DNA from: Salibacter sp031581065
GTDB lineage: Bacteria; Bacteroidota; Bacteroidia; Flavobacteriales_G; Salibacteraceae
Assembly (NCBI RefSeq): GCF_031581065.1
Contig: NZ_JAVLBN010000005.1
Span: forward strand, 1 to 64,000
Length of the DNA stretch: 64,000 nt
Direction: 5' to 3'
Both the position numbers and the translations under genes were made by a program. Below, piece by piece: positions 54,699 through 63,723 of this stretch. Under the pieces are notes generated by a model that was not told the origin of the DNA, made no database searches, and saw only the letters and a list, made by a program, of their open reading frames with translations. Positions within the stretch are counted from its first letter, which is position 1. Each line of letters opens with the position of its first letter.

Positions 54699-55988
54699 TT
54701 AATAATGGCACTTAGCACATTCTAAACCACCGATCTGTTCAACCGTAAACTTATCAATTCCTTCTTCCTTGTATTTCTCAACAAGTTCAGCATGAAGATC
54801 ATCATAGTAATCGTTACCATTCATCTTCACTTCAGTTTCGCGGTGACAGTTAATACACCAGCCCATTGTGAGCGGTGCGTATTGTTTCATTGGGTAATCG
54901 TAAGTTTCAACCGGACCATGACACTCCTGGCACTCAATTTCACCAGCCACTACGTGCTGAGAGTGATTGAAGTAAGCAAGATCTGGGAGGTTGTGAATAC
55001 GAACCCACTTAATTGGTTTTTTAGGCTTATCATATTCAGCAGTTTCAGTATTGTAACCTACTGCTTCATATATCTTAGATATTTCTTCAGTTCCCCAGCG
55101 GCTACCTTCCTGAATACCTTCGTGGCAATTCATACAAAGCATAGCTGAAGGAATATTAGAATGCTTTCCTTTTTCTGCTGCGTGGTGACAATAAACACAA
55201 GAGATTTCGTTGTCGCCAGCGTGAATTTTGTGAGAGAATTTAATCGGTTGCTCCGGAGCATATCCTTCATAAACACCAATTCCTAAAAGACCCTGCCAAA
55301 CAACATTCAGAACCACAACAAGAACTACGACACCCATTAGCGCCACTACAACCTTGTTGCGACCAGCCCAATGCTGCAACCTGTCTTTTGTTGACCAGTT
55401 GAAATCTTTTACCTCACCGTCTTTCTCAAATCCATCGTCACCTTTAACATCATAAAGTAGATGTTTAACTGAACGCTTAACATCGAGAAGTACCTTGATA
55501 ACGATAAGCAATACCACGAGGAAGCCAAGCATCCAGTAGAGTGTGTAATCCTCACCCGAATCCTGTGCAGCAACCATTTGTTTTTCTCCGCCACCGGCTT
55601 CTTTTTCTTCACCAGCTGAAGGATTAGCGATATAATCAAGAATCGCATTTACCTGCGCTTCGTCTAACGGCATAGCCGGCATAACCGACTTGTTATACTC
55701 TTCATATAAACCGTGAGCATAATCATCACCAGGGTTATCAGAAAGGTATTGCTGAGAGTTTTGAATCCAGGCTATGAGATTTTCTTTACTATCCCATCGA
55801 TCCTGAACGCCACTCAAAGCCGGCCCTACTAACTTCCCTTCCAACTTGTGACACGAGGCACAGTTTCCTCTGAATAGCTTCTTGCCGTCCTGGGCTTCCA
55901 CCTGAAGTGATAAGGCTATAAATAAAGAAAGCACGCATGCGTGCATCATCACCTTAACATTGCCGATTTTAGAATAAAATCTACTCAT
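54699..55988 (-). CDS. actA: Alternative complex III multi-heme cytochrome c ActA
   Basis: From the ATG at 55986-55988, 429 residues (a TTG at 55994 would add two). Six CxxCH sites are visible: CASCH (Cys43) in an N-terminal mono-heme domain, then after a membrane helix (about 150-166) and another (about 210-235) CVYCH, CMNCH, CQECH, CINCH and CAKCH (the last at the C-terminus). So a mono-heme cytochrome c is fused to the pentaheme ActA core. It passes electrons from ActB to ActE or the oxidase. It heads the operon. Confidence 0.95.
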   Translation of the reverse strand: MSRFYSKIGNVKVMMHACVLSLFIALSLQVEAQDGKKLFRGNCASCHKLEGKLVGPALSGVQDRWDSKENLIAWIQNSQQYLSDNPGDDYAHGLYEEYNKSVMPAMPLDEAQVNAILDYIANPSAGEEKEAGGGEKQMVAAQDSGEDYTLYWMLGFLVVLLIVIKVLLDVKRSVKHLLYDVKGDDGFEKDGEVKDFNWSTKDRLQHWAGRNKVVVALMGVVVLVVVLNVVWQGLLGIGVYEGYAPEQPIKFSHKIHAGDNEISCVYCHHAAEKGKHSNIPSAMLCMNCHEGIQEGSRWGTEEISKIYEAVGYNTETAEYDKPKKPIKWVRIHNLPDLAYFNHSQHVVAGEIECQECHGPVETYDYPMKQYAPLTMGWCINCHRETEVKMNGNDYYDDLHAELVEKYKEEGIDKFTVEQIGGLECAKCHY

Positions 55989-56040
55989 TACCAATAATTT
56001 ATGACCTTTGATAGGCTTTTTCTTCCCTAGATTTTAAGGG

Positions 56041-56076
56041 CAAAAATAGCAGAAAGGCTTAACTCCTGTTAACAAA
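56041..56076 (-). promoter_or_regulatory. Possible promoter of the act-cox operon
   Basis: On the minus strand TTTG, 24 bases, then TATTTTTG (exact to TAnnTTTG). The spacer is a little longer than the usual 19-23. It lies about 53 bases upstream of actA. Confidence 0.4.
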
Positions 56077-56197
56077 GCCTAAAAAAAAGAATTACTCGAA
56101 TTTAATTTAGACTCCTTCTAAATTACATATTTTCATCATGAATATTTTACTTTAGCTAAACATTCTTCGTTACAAACTTTACTAAAACAATCATCTC

Positions 56198-56716
56198 ATG
56201 TTAATTACCAGATATTCGGTATTGCTTTTTTCCGTTTTTTTGTTTTTCACAATTGACGTTATGCCCCAAAATACGCTCAATTGGAATGGATCTGACCAAA
56301 AAATAAAAGACACAATTCACCTCGATCAAGATTCTATTTCTTTAGAAACTACTGAAAAACTCGATAAGCTATCAAGGTACTACGACCAACACACTTTAGA
56401 GAAAAAGAAAATGGATGGCTTTAGAATTGAAGTTTATTCAGGAAGTGGAGCCAATAGCAAACAAAAGGCCAGGGAAAAACAACTTGAATTTCGCTCAAAG
56501 TTCCCTAACATTCCGGCTAATTTAGTTTGGAGCTACCCTAACTTTGAAATCAATGTGGGTAATTTCAGATCCAAAGTTGAAGCTGAGGGTGCTTTGATAG
56601 AAGTACAAAAAGAGTATCCGTTTGCTTTTGTGAAAAAAGACATGATTGACCCTCCTGATCTCGATAAAAAAGAGAAAAAGTCAACCGATATAAAAAACAA
56701 AAAGGCATCTGATTAA
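56198..56716 (+). CDS. SPOR domain secreted protein
   Basis: 172 residues. Signal peptide to about 22, then a low-complexity linker and a SPOR-type domain (about 70-145: GFRIEVYSGSGANSKQKARE, then FEINVGNFRSKVEAEGAL and ending 'YPFAFVKKDMI'). SPOR domains bind denuded peptidoglycan at division sites. The Lys-rich C-terminal tail is unusual but short. Its stop codon lies in the loop of a bidirectional hairpin (56701-56726). It is divergent from actA. Confidence 0.85.
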   Translation: MLITRYSVLLFSVFLFFTIDVMPQNTLNWNGSDQKIKDTIHLDQDSISLETTEKLDKLSRYYDQHTLEKKKMDGFRIEVYSGSGANSKQKAREKQLEFRSKFPNIPANLVWSYPNFEINVGNFRSKVEAEGALIEVQKEYPFAFVKKDMIDPPDLDKKEKKSTDIKNKKASD

Positions 56717-56726
56717 GATGCCTTTT
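56701..56726. terminator. Bidirectional terminator between convergent genes
   Basis: AAAGGCATC and GATGCCTTT form a stem whose loop contains the TAA stop of the SPOR gene. T runs follow on both strands, serving the plus-strand SPOR gene and the minus-strand Ig-repeat gene. Confidence 0.75.
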
Positions 56727-56752
56727 CTGTTTGGTATAATATGTAAAGAAGC

Positions 56753-58486
56753 TTAGTCCTGTCTGCCTACGTAGAATTCAAAAGTTTCTTCAGATTCGTT
56801 ACCCAGCATATCGCGAGCTACAACTTTCACTTCATACTTCTTCTTCTTTCTAAATCTGCTCAACTCAGAGATATCAAGTGTTTGCGGACTCGAGTATTGA
56901 CGTAGAGGCTCTCCATCAATTGAGTAGAAAAGTTGTTTCGTACCAGTGTGCTTATCAGTAGCTCCAACATACATCCTCACGTAATTAGGATAAATGTTTT
57001 TGTCACCTTTCTTTCCGATAGGATCAATGCTGAAATTCACGAAAATATCAGGAGCAGTATTATCTACAAATACATTACTCGTCTTTTTCGACTCTTTGTT
57101 ATTCACATTATCAGTAGAATAGAATGCAGTGGTATGATAGCCTTCACCGGGTATTGTAAAAGTAGAGTAATCTTTCTCTCCACCTCCGTCAATACTGTAC
57201 TTTGTAGATTTAACCCCTGATCCAACATCACTTTTGAAAAGTGTCACTTCCGTTTCACTTGTGATAAATAGTGTGTCGCGATCAAAGAATTGCGGATTGC
57301 CGTATTTAATACCAGTCTCTGGTGACTTGTTATCCATGTAAACATTTAAGTAATGATTAGTTGAAAGATTTTCAACATTATCATTCGCATCGTACTTAAC
57401 ACTGTGCGTACCCAGCTTATTTGGAATATTGAAGTCACTTGAAAAAGTATTTCGGTTACCACCATCAATACGGTAATAGATATTTTTCACACCGGCTTTA
57501 TTGTCGCTAGCAGTCAAGTTCACTTTTGTGCGAGGTGACACATATAAATACTTTCCTTTATACTGATCACCTACAACTTTAGAATTCACTTCTGGTGCAA
57601 TTCTGTCGAGGTAAAACTTAAAAGACTTTTTAGTTGCCGTGTTGTCAACATTATCCTCAGCATAGTAATACAAAGTGTGATTACCATCCTTTAAACCTGC
57701 CATTGTAATTCTGCCGGGATAATTACGGTCAGATCCATTGTCGAATGAATAACGCGTCACCTTCACTCCGGCTAAGTTGTCAGAAGAAGATAGATTGAAT
57801 ACCGTGCTTGGGGCCAGAATATTTTCATTGTGTGTTATCCCATCAATAGAGTGACTTGAAGATGGTGCCGATAAATCGACAGTAAAATCTGATGAACGTG
57901 TATCTTCAGCATTTCCTACATTATCTGCAGAGTAATAATACAGCGTTTGAGCTCCTTCATTATTAGCCGCCACTTCATTTGAATACTTTGAGTAACCTCC
58001 ACCCAATGCATACTGTGTTTCTTTTACACCAGAAACACCGTCTCGGGCAGACAAACTAAAGTTGAGCCCCTTTCCATAATAAACGGTTCCACCTTTTACA
58101 TACTTAGGTGCTCCGGAAAAACGCAATGTTGTGCGAGGAGAAATTCCATCAGCATAAACTTCCATTAGGACTTCACGCTGTGGCCTAACCGGATCACCGG
58201 TTTCTGGGTCAACTGCCCATTTACTCCTAATGTAATTTATTCCTTCAGTATCGAGATACAAAGGATTCGCATCAGAAGGGTGGCTTTTACTTTTTAAAGG
58301 ATAGTTTTTTCCATCCGGGGTGGTTGAGAATTTTAGGTAAAGTGGTAAAGATTTTTGAATATAATAATTCCCGTTAGCCTGATATACGACATTTTCGTAA
58401 GATGGCTTGTTCGGTTCTGACTGTGCAAAAAGTGAGGCTGATATAACCAAACCAGCCGCTCCCAGTAGTATTCCTTTGATATTCAT
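56753..58486 (-). CDS. OmpL47-type Ig-repeat surface protein
   Basis: From ATG at 58484-58486 it is 577 residues (a further upstream start adds nine residues and disturbs the signal peptide). Signal peptide to about 22. Then about five repeats of an Ig-like unit with D-x-x-SGVK-x-TxYxxDGG-like pieces (DGVSGVKETQYALGGG, 'DNLAGVKVTRYSFDNG', 'DNKAGVKNIYYRIDGG', 'DVGSGVKSTKYSIDGG', 'DKHTGTKQLFYSIDGE') each followed by DN-x-YYAEDNV-like strands. This matches the OmpL47 beta-barrel/Ig repeat class. It is probably surface-attached or periplasmic; no sorting domain is seen at the C-terminus. Confidence 0.75.
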   Translation of the reverse strand: MNIKGILLGAAGLVISASLFAQSEPNKPSYENVVYQANGNYYIQKSLPLYLKFSTTPDGKNYPLKSKSHPSDANPLYLDTEGINYIRSKWAVDPETGDPVRPQREVLMEVYADGISPRTTLRFSGAPKYVKGGTVYYGKGLNFSLSARDGVSGVKETQYALGGGYSKYSNEVAANNEGAQTLYYYSADNVGNAEDTRSSDFTVDLSAPSSSHSIDGITHNENILAPSTVFNLSSSDNLAGVKVTRYSFDNGSDRNYPGRITMAGLKDGNHTLYYYAEDNVDNTATKKSFKFYLDRIAPEVNSKVVGDQYKGKYLYVSPRTKVNLTASDNKAGVKNIYYRIDGGNRNTFSSDFNIPNKLGTHSVKYDANDNVENLSTNHYLNVYMDNKSPETGIKYGNPQFFDRDTLFITSETEVTLFKSDVGSGVKSTKYSIDGGGEKDYSTFTIPGEGYHTTAFYSTDNVNNKESKKTSNVFVDNTAPDIFVNFSIDPIGKKGDKNIYPNYVRMYVGATDKHTGTKQLFYSIDGEPLRQYSSPQTLDISELSRFRKKKKYEVKVVARDMLGNESEETFEFYVGRQD

Positions 58487-58598
58487 ATATGAAGGTTTTT
58501 CAAAATTCTGCATAAAAGTAATAAACTATCCGAATTTTATTAGCTATAGCTCAATTTTTACACATTTCTATTTCCTAAACTTATTCCATTTTTGTTGT

Positions 58599-59864
58599 AT
58601 GAGAGTTTTCAAGTTTGGAGGTGCATCGGTTAGAGATGCTGAGTCGGTTAAAAATGCTGTACAAATCGCAAGAGAAGAAGGCAGTGGCCCTCTTCTCATT
58701 GTGGTGAGCGCGATGGGTAAAACGACTAACGCCATGGAGCGTGTGCTCTTTGAGGTTTTAAAAAACAGGAAGAATGCTCGTGCTATTTTCAAACAAATTC
58801 TTGATGATCACCTCGAGATAATAAATGCCCTTTTTGATTCAGAAGTCCAAATTCACAATGAAATAGAGTCATTGAGCGAACAGGTTTATGAAATAATTGA
58901 TAATGGAAATACGGCTAAGCCCGATTATCTATATGATCAACTGGTTCCATACGGTGAGCTTTTGAGTACCAAAATTTTCAGCGAATATCTCAGATCTCAA
59001 AAAATCGATAATCAATGGTTTGATGCACGCGAAATTATCAAAACCGATTATCAATATAAATCAGCTAATGTAGATTGGAAAAGAACTGAGATTCAGGTGG
59101 CAAATACCATTGCTCAGTTTTTGAATAACTCGGCTTCACCAGTTGCTGTAACGCAGGGCTTCATTGCGGGGGCTGATGCGCTAAACCCTACCACACTCGG
59201 TAGAGAGGGATCTGACTATTCAGCTTCTATTTTTGCTTACGCATTACAGGCACAGAGTGTCACAATTTGGAAAGATGTGCCGGGAGTACTCAACGCAGAT
59301 CCAAAAAACTTTAAAGAAACGACTCTTTTAAATCACATATCTTACAAAGAGGCTATTGAGTTGGCCTACTACGGTGCTTCAGTTATTCACCCTAAAACAA
59401 TTCAGCCACTTCAGAATAAAAAGATACCACTTTACGTGAGGTCTTTTAAAAATTTCAGTGAGCCTGGAACACTTATCGATAGCTCAAACAGCAATGATGA
59501 CACTGTACCATCTTTTATTATCCGGACAGATCAAAGATTGGTGTCAATTTCTACCCGTGATTTTTCTTTCATCGTTGAAGATCACCTGAGTGATATTTTT
59601 GAGGAATTTGCACGATTCAGAGTAAAGATCAACATGATGCAAAACTCTGCGATCAACTTTTCTGTAAGCATTGATGAAAACTCATTTCAGTTGAATGAGC
59701 TCATTGAAGAATTATCAAAACGTTACCAAATCCTTTACAATAAAGGGCTAGAGCTCTTAACAATAAGGCACTTTAACGATGAGATTTTCAAAAAACTCAC
59801 TTCAAATCGAAAAATCTTACTGGAACAAAAAACGCGCAGTACACTGCGCGTTTTGATGAGGTAA
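58599..59864 (+). CDS. Aspartate kinase (monofunctional)
   Basis: From ATG at 58599-58601, 421 residues (the frame is open further up but that part is intergenic and gene-overlapping). KFGGASVRDAESVKNAV at the N-terminus is the kinase signature, and GREGSDYSASIFAYALQAQS and 'WKDVPGVLNADPKNFKETTLL' are the aspartate/ATP-binding parts. The C-terminal part ends in one or two ACT-like units (about 300-420). It phosphorylates aspartate at the entry to Lys/Thr/Met synthesis. Its last codons form a hairpin that serves as terminator for the convergent gene (59829-59854). Confidence 0.9.
   Translation: MRVFKFGGASVRDAESVKNAVQIAREEGSGPLLIVVSAMGKTTNAMERVLFEVLKNRKNARAIFKQILDDHLEIINALFDSEVQIHNEIESLSEQVYEIIDNGNTAKPDYLYDQLVPYGELLSTKIFSEYLRSQKIDNQWFDAREIIKTDYQYKSANVDWKRTEIQVANTIAQFLNNSASPVAVTQGFIAGADALNPTTLGREGSDYSASIFAYALQAQSVTIWKDVPGVLNADPKNFKETTLLNHISYKEAIELAYYGASVIHPKTIQPLQNKKIPLYVRSFKNFSEPGTLIDSSNSNDDTVPSFIIRTDQRLVSISTRDFSFIVEDHLSDIFEEFARFRVKINMMQNSAINFSVSIDENSFQLNELIEELSKRYQILYNKGLELLTIRHFNDEIFKKLTSNRKILLEQKTRSTLRVLMR
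59829..59854 (-). terminator. Terminator of the serA-rsmA unit embedded in the aspartate kinase gene
   Basis: AAAACGCGCAGT pairs perfectly with ACTGCGCGTTTT. On the minus strand the arm is followed by TTTTTTG. The hairpin lies 14 bases after the stop of the minus-strand dehydrogenase gene and inside the last codons of the plus-strand kinase. Confidence 0.7.
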
Positions 59865-59867
59865 GAG

Positions 59868-60806
59868 TTATTTATACTCGGCTAAAATCTTAGTAGCTAA
59901 AACTGTAGAAAGACGCTCGTAAGATTCAAAGGTCCAGCCTGCTATGTGCGGACTCAAAACTACCTGATCACTTTCGGTCAGGTGCTTAAATGAATCGGGT
60001 AGCTTTTTGTGATCGATGTTTTCAAAGCTCGACTTTTCATATTCTAAAACATCAAGGCAAGCTCCCATAATCAAGCCTCCCTTTAGTGCTTCAACAAGGT
60101 GATCAGTATTGACGATTTCTCCGCGTGATGTATTGATCAAATAAACCGCTTTTCTCGATTGAGAAAAAAACCTTCTATCAGCTAAGTAACGGGTGTCTTC
60201 AGTCAATGGAACATGAAAACTGATGATGTCTGATTTCTCTAGAATATCTTCATACGATACTTCTTTCACATGGTCAGATCCAAAACCGCTTTTATATTTA
60301 TCATAAGCCAGTACTTCACAGCCAAATGAAGATAGTCGCTTCGCAAAAGCCTGACCCGTGTGTCCGTATCCGATGATTCCAACCGTTTTTCCTCCCAGTT
60401 CTATACCCCTGTTTTCTTCGCGGTACCAATGTCCTTCGCGTACTTCTCTATCGGATCTGACCAAATTAGTAAAGAGCGAAAGCAACATCGCCATTGCATG
60501 TTCAGCTACTGCATCACAGTTGCCTTCTGGTGAATTAAAAACCTTAACCCCTTTTTCATCAGTCAATTCCAGGTTTATGTTTTCTAGTCCAGAACCACTC
60601 CTGGCAATAAATCGTAAGTCTTTTGCTTTTTCGAGGAACTCTTCATCGATCTTGAACTTACTCCTAATCACAATACCCTGAACATCATTCAAAGCACTCA
60701 AAACCTCATCTCTATCCCAGTAAGTTCCATCAATACAATTGAATCCGCTTTTTGTTAAGTCCTGCCACAAAGCAGGGTGAACAGTATCTACAAATAAAAC
60801 ATTCAT
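59868..60806 (-). CDS. D-2-hydroxyacid dehydrogenase, phosphoglycerate dehydrogenase-like
   Basis: 312 residues of the SerA/2-hydroxyacid dehydrogenase family. NAD-binding TVGIIGYGHTGQAFA (141-155), then 'NTSRGEIVNTDHLVEAL' (Arg) and LSPHIAGWT (catalytic His). It has no C-terminal ACT domain, so it is the short type. In flavobacteria this type is commonly annotated as phosphoglycerate dehydrogenase; substrate cannot be proven by eye. It overlaps rsmA by four bases. Two motif copies lie inside (60272, 60453). Confidence 0.85.
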   Translation of the reverse strand: MNVLFVDTVHPALWQDLTKSGFNCIDGTYWDRDEVLSALNDVQGIVIRSKFKIDEEFLEKAKDLRFIARSGSGLENINLELTDEKGVKVFNSPEGNCDAVAEHAMAMLLSLFTNLVRSDREVREGHWYREENRGIELGGKTVGIIGYGHTGQAFAKRLSSFGCEVLAYDKYKSGFGSDHVKEVSYEDILEKSDIISFHVPLTEDTRYLADRRFFSQSRKAVYLINTSRGEIVNTDHLVEALKGGLIMGACLDVLEYEKSSFENIDHKKLPDSFKHLTESDQVVLSPHIAGWTFESYERLSTVLATKILAEYK

Positions 60807-61576
60807 AGCTGTAGTTTTTCTATTTCTCTGGTTAATTTAACAAAATCATCTACCGATAGTTGTTCAGGGCGTTGTTTCAAAAATTCATTTTCAAATTCCT
60901 TTCCGGTCAGAGCCTTAAGTGAGTTCCTAATCGTTTTCCGTCTCTGATTGAAAGCCATTTTCACAATGCGTTTGAACAGCTTTTCATCACAACCTAAGTT
61001 TTGATTTTCTTTCCTTCTCAACAAGATAACTCCAGACTTGACCTTTGGTGGCGGATTAAAAGCTCCTTCATCAACGGTGAACAAATATTCCACATCATAG
61101 TAAGCCTGAATCAATACACTGATGACGCCATAAACTTTTGAGCCCGGCTTTGACGCTACTCGTTGGGCAACTTCACGCTGAAACATTCCGCCAATTTCCA
61201 CAATCAAATCGCGGTGTTCCAGAGCTTTGAAAAGGATCTGACTGGAAATATTGTACGGGTAATTTCCGATTAAAGCAAATTGTTCCTTGAAAACCTGATC
61301 GACCGGAAAACGCAAAAAGTCTCCTTCAATGATGTTTTCTTCAAGCTGGGGAAAGTGATTTCTTAAATATGGAACCGATTCACGATCGAGTTCGATTACG
61401 GTGAGGTCAAGAGGCCGTTCTAAAAGATACTTTGTGAGAACTCCCATTCCCGGCCCAACTTCCAAAACTCTACTGTAGCCATCGAGCGATAGAGAATCAG
61501 CAATTCGTTGGGCTACTGAAAGGTCTTTGAGAAAGTGCTGACCTAAAAACTTCTTTGGTCTTACGCGTTTTGTCAT
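60803..61576 (-). CDS. rsmA: 16S rRNA (adenine1518-N6/adenine1519-N6)-dimethyltransferase
   Basis: 257 residues. RsmA (KsgA) dimethylates two adenines in helix 45 of 16S rRNA. SAM-binding VLEVGPGMGVLTKYLL (38-53), catalytic NYPYNISSQILFKAL and QRRKTIRNSLKAL are visible. Length is typical. It overlaps both neighbours by four bases, indicating a tight translational unit. Confidence 0.96.
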   Translation of the reverse strand: MTKRVRPKKFLGQHFLKDLSVAQRIADSLSLDGYSRVLEVGPGMGVLTKYLLERPLDLTVIELDRESVPYLRNHFPQLEENIIEGDFLRFPVDQVFKEQFALIGNYPYNISSQILFKALEHRDLIVEIGGMFQREVAQRVASKPGSKVYGVISVLIQAYYDVEYLFTVDEGAFNPPPKVKSGVILLRRKENQNLGCDEKLFKRIVKMAFNQRRKTIRNSLKALTGKEFENEFLKQRPEQLSVDDFVKLTREIEKLQL

Positions 61577-61893
61577 TCAATTTTTGAGTTGTGGTCAACG
61601 ACCTCGAGCAGGGTTCTGAATGCTACAAATTTATCTTTGTACCGTTCAGTGTGCTCTTCCTGAAGCGATTGAGCATGGTTGTTTTGGTAATCTTCCAGCG
61701 TCTTCATATCAGAACACAAATACTGGATAGAATAATTTGTTCCTTCTCCATCATCAACCATGACTTTTGACAGGCGGTACTCCTTAAACTTACCGGTACT
61801 CATTACATCAGGAATGTGTTGAGTAACCATGTACTTGTACCAGTCGTTCTCTACTTCTTTATCGATCTTAATCGTTACGTTGTAAATAATCAT
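61573..61893 (-). CDS. DUF4286 family protein
   Basis: 106 residues. MIIYNVTIKIDKEVENDWYK and WYKYMVTQHIPDVMSTGKF are what I know as DUF4286, a small ferredoxin-like-fold family conserved in Bacteroidota beside rsmA. No function is known. It overlaps rsmA and the upstream TPR gene by four bases each, so it belongs to the same transcript. Confidence 0.88.
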   Translation of the reverse strand: MIIYNVTIKIDKEVENDWYKYMVTQHIPDVMSTGKFKEYRLSKVMVDDGEGTNYSIQYLCSDMKTLEDYQNNHAQSLQEEHTERYKDKFVAFRTLLEVVDHNSKIE

Positions 61894-63716
61894 AATTCCT
61901 CAGTTGTTGAATCTCCTCTTAATTTCCTAAATCGCTTACGCGCTTCAACCACGTACAAACTCCCCGAGTAATCTGTTAAAATTTTTTGGTAGAGTTCGCG
62001 TGCCCTGTCTTCATTATTCAGATGATGTTCGTAAAGCTCAGCGAGTTTGAAGTGCGCATCATCCCCTAAAATATCATCTGAATAGTTTTTGATAAGCTTT
62101 TCAAGGTTTTGAGCCGACTCCTGGTATTCTCCCATTTTCTTATTGAGCTCATAGCGCTTCATCAAAATATCATCCTGGAGCGAATGACCGGGGTATTCAG
62201 CATCAATACTATCGAGGGTGGCAAATGCTTTAGAGAACTTCTTTTGTTCCAGGAGTAAATCGGCACGGGCAAACATCTCCATGGGTTTAAAAGTTGTGTC
62301 GATGATTGAGTTGTCGTTGATCAGATTTGACAAATACATGGCATCATTTGCGATCAGCTTTGATGTTGATCCTTTCAATACATCGAGCTGTGATCGAGCA
62401 TAATCAAACTCTCCCGTGTAGTAATAGATTTTGGCTGCTTTGAATTTCGCCCTGTCTCCAAGCTCATCGTATTTAAAAGCTTTTTCGGCTTGCATGTAAT
62501 ACAACGCGGCATCCCACACCTGGTTCTTCACGACCAGGAAATCGCCCAGCTTTATTTTGGTCAGAGCCACATTCCTATCGCTCATTGTGAGGTTATCCAA
62601 ATTATTTTCAAGCCTCGAAATTGCCGTGTCGAGATCGTTGAGCTGATATGCTTCAATCTCGGCCAGTTCGATTGATGACGATGCAATTAAGTTAGGTTCT
62701 GACCATTGACCGATAGCATCGAGGTATTCTTCTTTTAATTGACTGTATTTTTCAGTTGCGGTTTGCGGATCAAAATCAAGGTGCAGTTTACTTACCGTTA
62801 AATATTCCTGCAAAGCGCGATCGTAATACTGATTCTTTTTTCCTTTTTTGACCACGTATTTAAGTGCATCACGAGCTACATCAAACTTTTTGTTGTTGCG
62901 CGCAACATTGGCAAGTGACATGAGTCTGGACCCATTTTCATCAAGCCTGCGATCGAGGGCCTTAGCCTGGGCATAAGCTCCGTAAAAATCACTTTTCTGG
63001 AGAAACATCCAAATCAACATTTCCGCAAAAATGGGCTTATCAGGGTTGTCCTGAACTTTCTTGAGCAACTCCTGGCGTAACGTTTCCACGATCATTTGAT
63101 CTTCTTCAAAGTCGATGATTCTGCTCAACCTCACCTGAACGCTCCGCTGATAGGATGGGTTTTTCTCGATGAGCTCGAGGTAGAGCTCTATCATTTTATC
63201 GTTTTGGCCCATTTGGCCATACAACTCGGCTATTCGCGAATTGAAAACGTAAAACCCTCGTATGTTTTTCTTGCCTTTTTCGTAAGCCTGAAGTGCGTAC
63301 TGGTATTCGCCAATTTTAGTGAACTTATCAGCTACATTGATGATTTCACTCCGGTTGTTGCCGAGCCCTTTGATAACATCATCCCATGATTTTTGAGCTC
63401 TTCGATCGTCATCTTGTCTTTTGTAAGCCTGCCCCAGGGTGATCAATAAATCCAGATCGTTAGGCATTTTACGCGATGCCTTTTTCAGAAGGCTTTCTGC
63501 TTCATCGTAATCTTCTACATTGAATCGGCAAAGTGCCAGTCTTTTCAAATAAAAGGGCTGATCAGTATCATCGTAGAGTTTTTCGTAGTACATGGCTGCT
63601 TTGCTATACTCGCCATCAGCAAAGTACTGATCGGCAAGCTGCCGGTCCTGGGTTTGAGCTACTGTGGTTCTGACCGTGACAAATAGCAGAAGAAGGATGA
63701 TACTAAATCTTACCAT
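61890..63716 (-). CDS. Tetratricopeptide-repeat secreted protein
   Basis: 608 residues. Signal peptide to about 20 (VRFSIILLLLFVTVRTTVAQ), then many TPR helices (A-Y-x-x-G-x-Y-x-x-A type, for example 'DQYFADGEYSKAAMYYEKLY', 'ALYYMQAEKAFKYDELGDRA', 'DILGDDAHFKLAELYEHHL'). It likely acts as a periplasmic or outer-membrane scaffold like BamD/YbgF-type proteins, but no specific partner is known. It ends eight bases before the 63724 gene's stop. Two motif copies are near 62559-62704 and one at 63666. Confidence 0.88.
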   Translation of the reverse strand: MVRFSIILLLLFVTVRTTVAQTQDRQLADQYFADGEYSKAAMYYEKLYDDTDQPFYLKRLALCRFNVEDYDEAESLLKKASRKMPNDLDLLITLGQAYKRQDDDRRAQKSWDDVIKGLGNNRSEIINVADKFTKIGEYQYALQAYEKGKKNIRGFYVFNSRIAELYGQMGQNDKMIELYLELIEKNPSYQRSVQVRLSRIIDFEEDQMIVETLRQELLKKVQDNPDKPIFAEMLIWMFLQKSDFYGAYAQAKALDRRLDENGSRLMSLANVARNNKKFDVARDALKYVVKKGKKNQYYDRALQEYLTVSKLHLDFDPQTATEKYSQLKEEYLDAIGQWSEPNLIASSSIELAEIEAYQLNDLDTAISRLENNLDNLTMSDRNVALTKIKLGDFLVVKNQVWDAALYYMQAEKAFKYDELGDRAKFKAAKIYYYTGEFDYARSQLDVLKGSTSKLIANDAMYLSNLINDNSIIDTTFKPMEMFARADLLLEQKKFSKAFATLDSIDAEYPGHSLQDDILMKRYELNKKMGEYQESAQNLEKLIKNYSDDILGDDAHFKLAELYEHHLNNEDRARELYQKILTDYSGSLYVVEARKRFRKLRGDSTTEEL

Positions 63717-63723
63717 GCATTAG

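Noticed and set aside
19879..59854. Motif as part of terminator hairpins, as in Neisseria and Haemophilus
   Set aside because: None of the seven terminator-like hairpins found contains the motif, and 37 of 38 copies lie in coding sequence.
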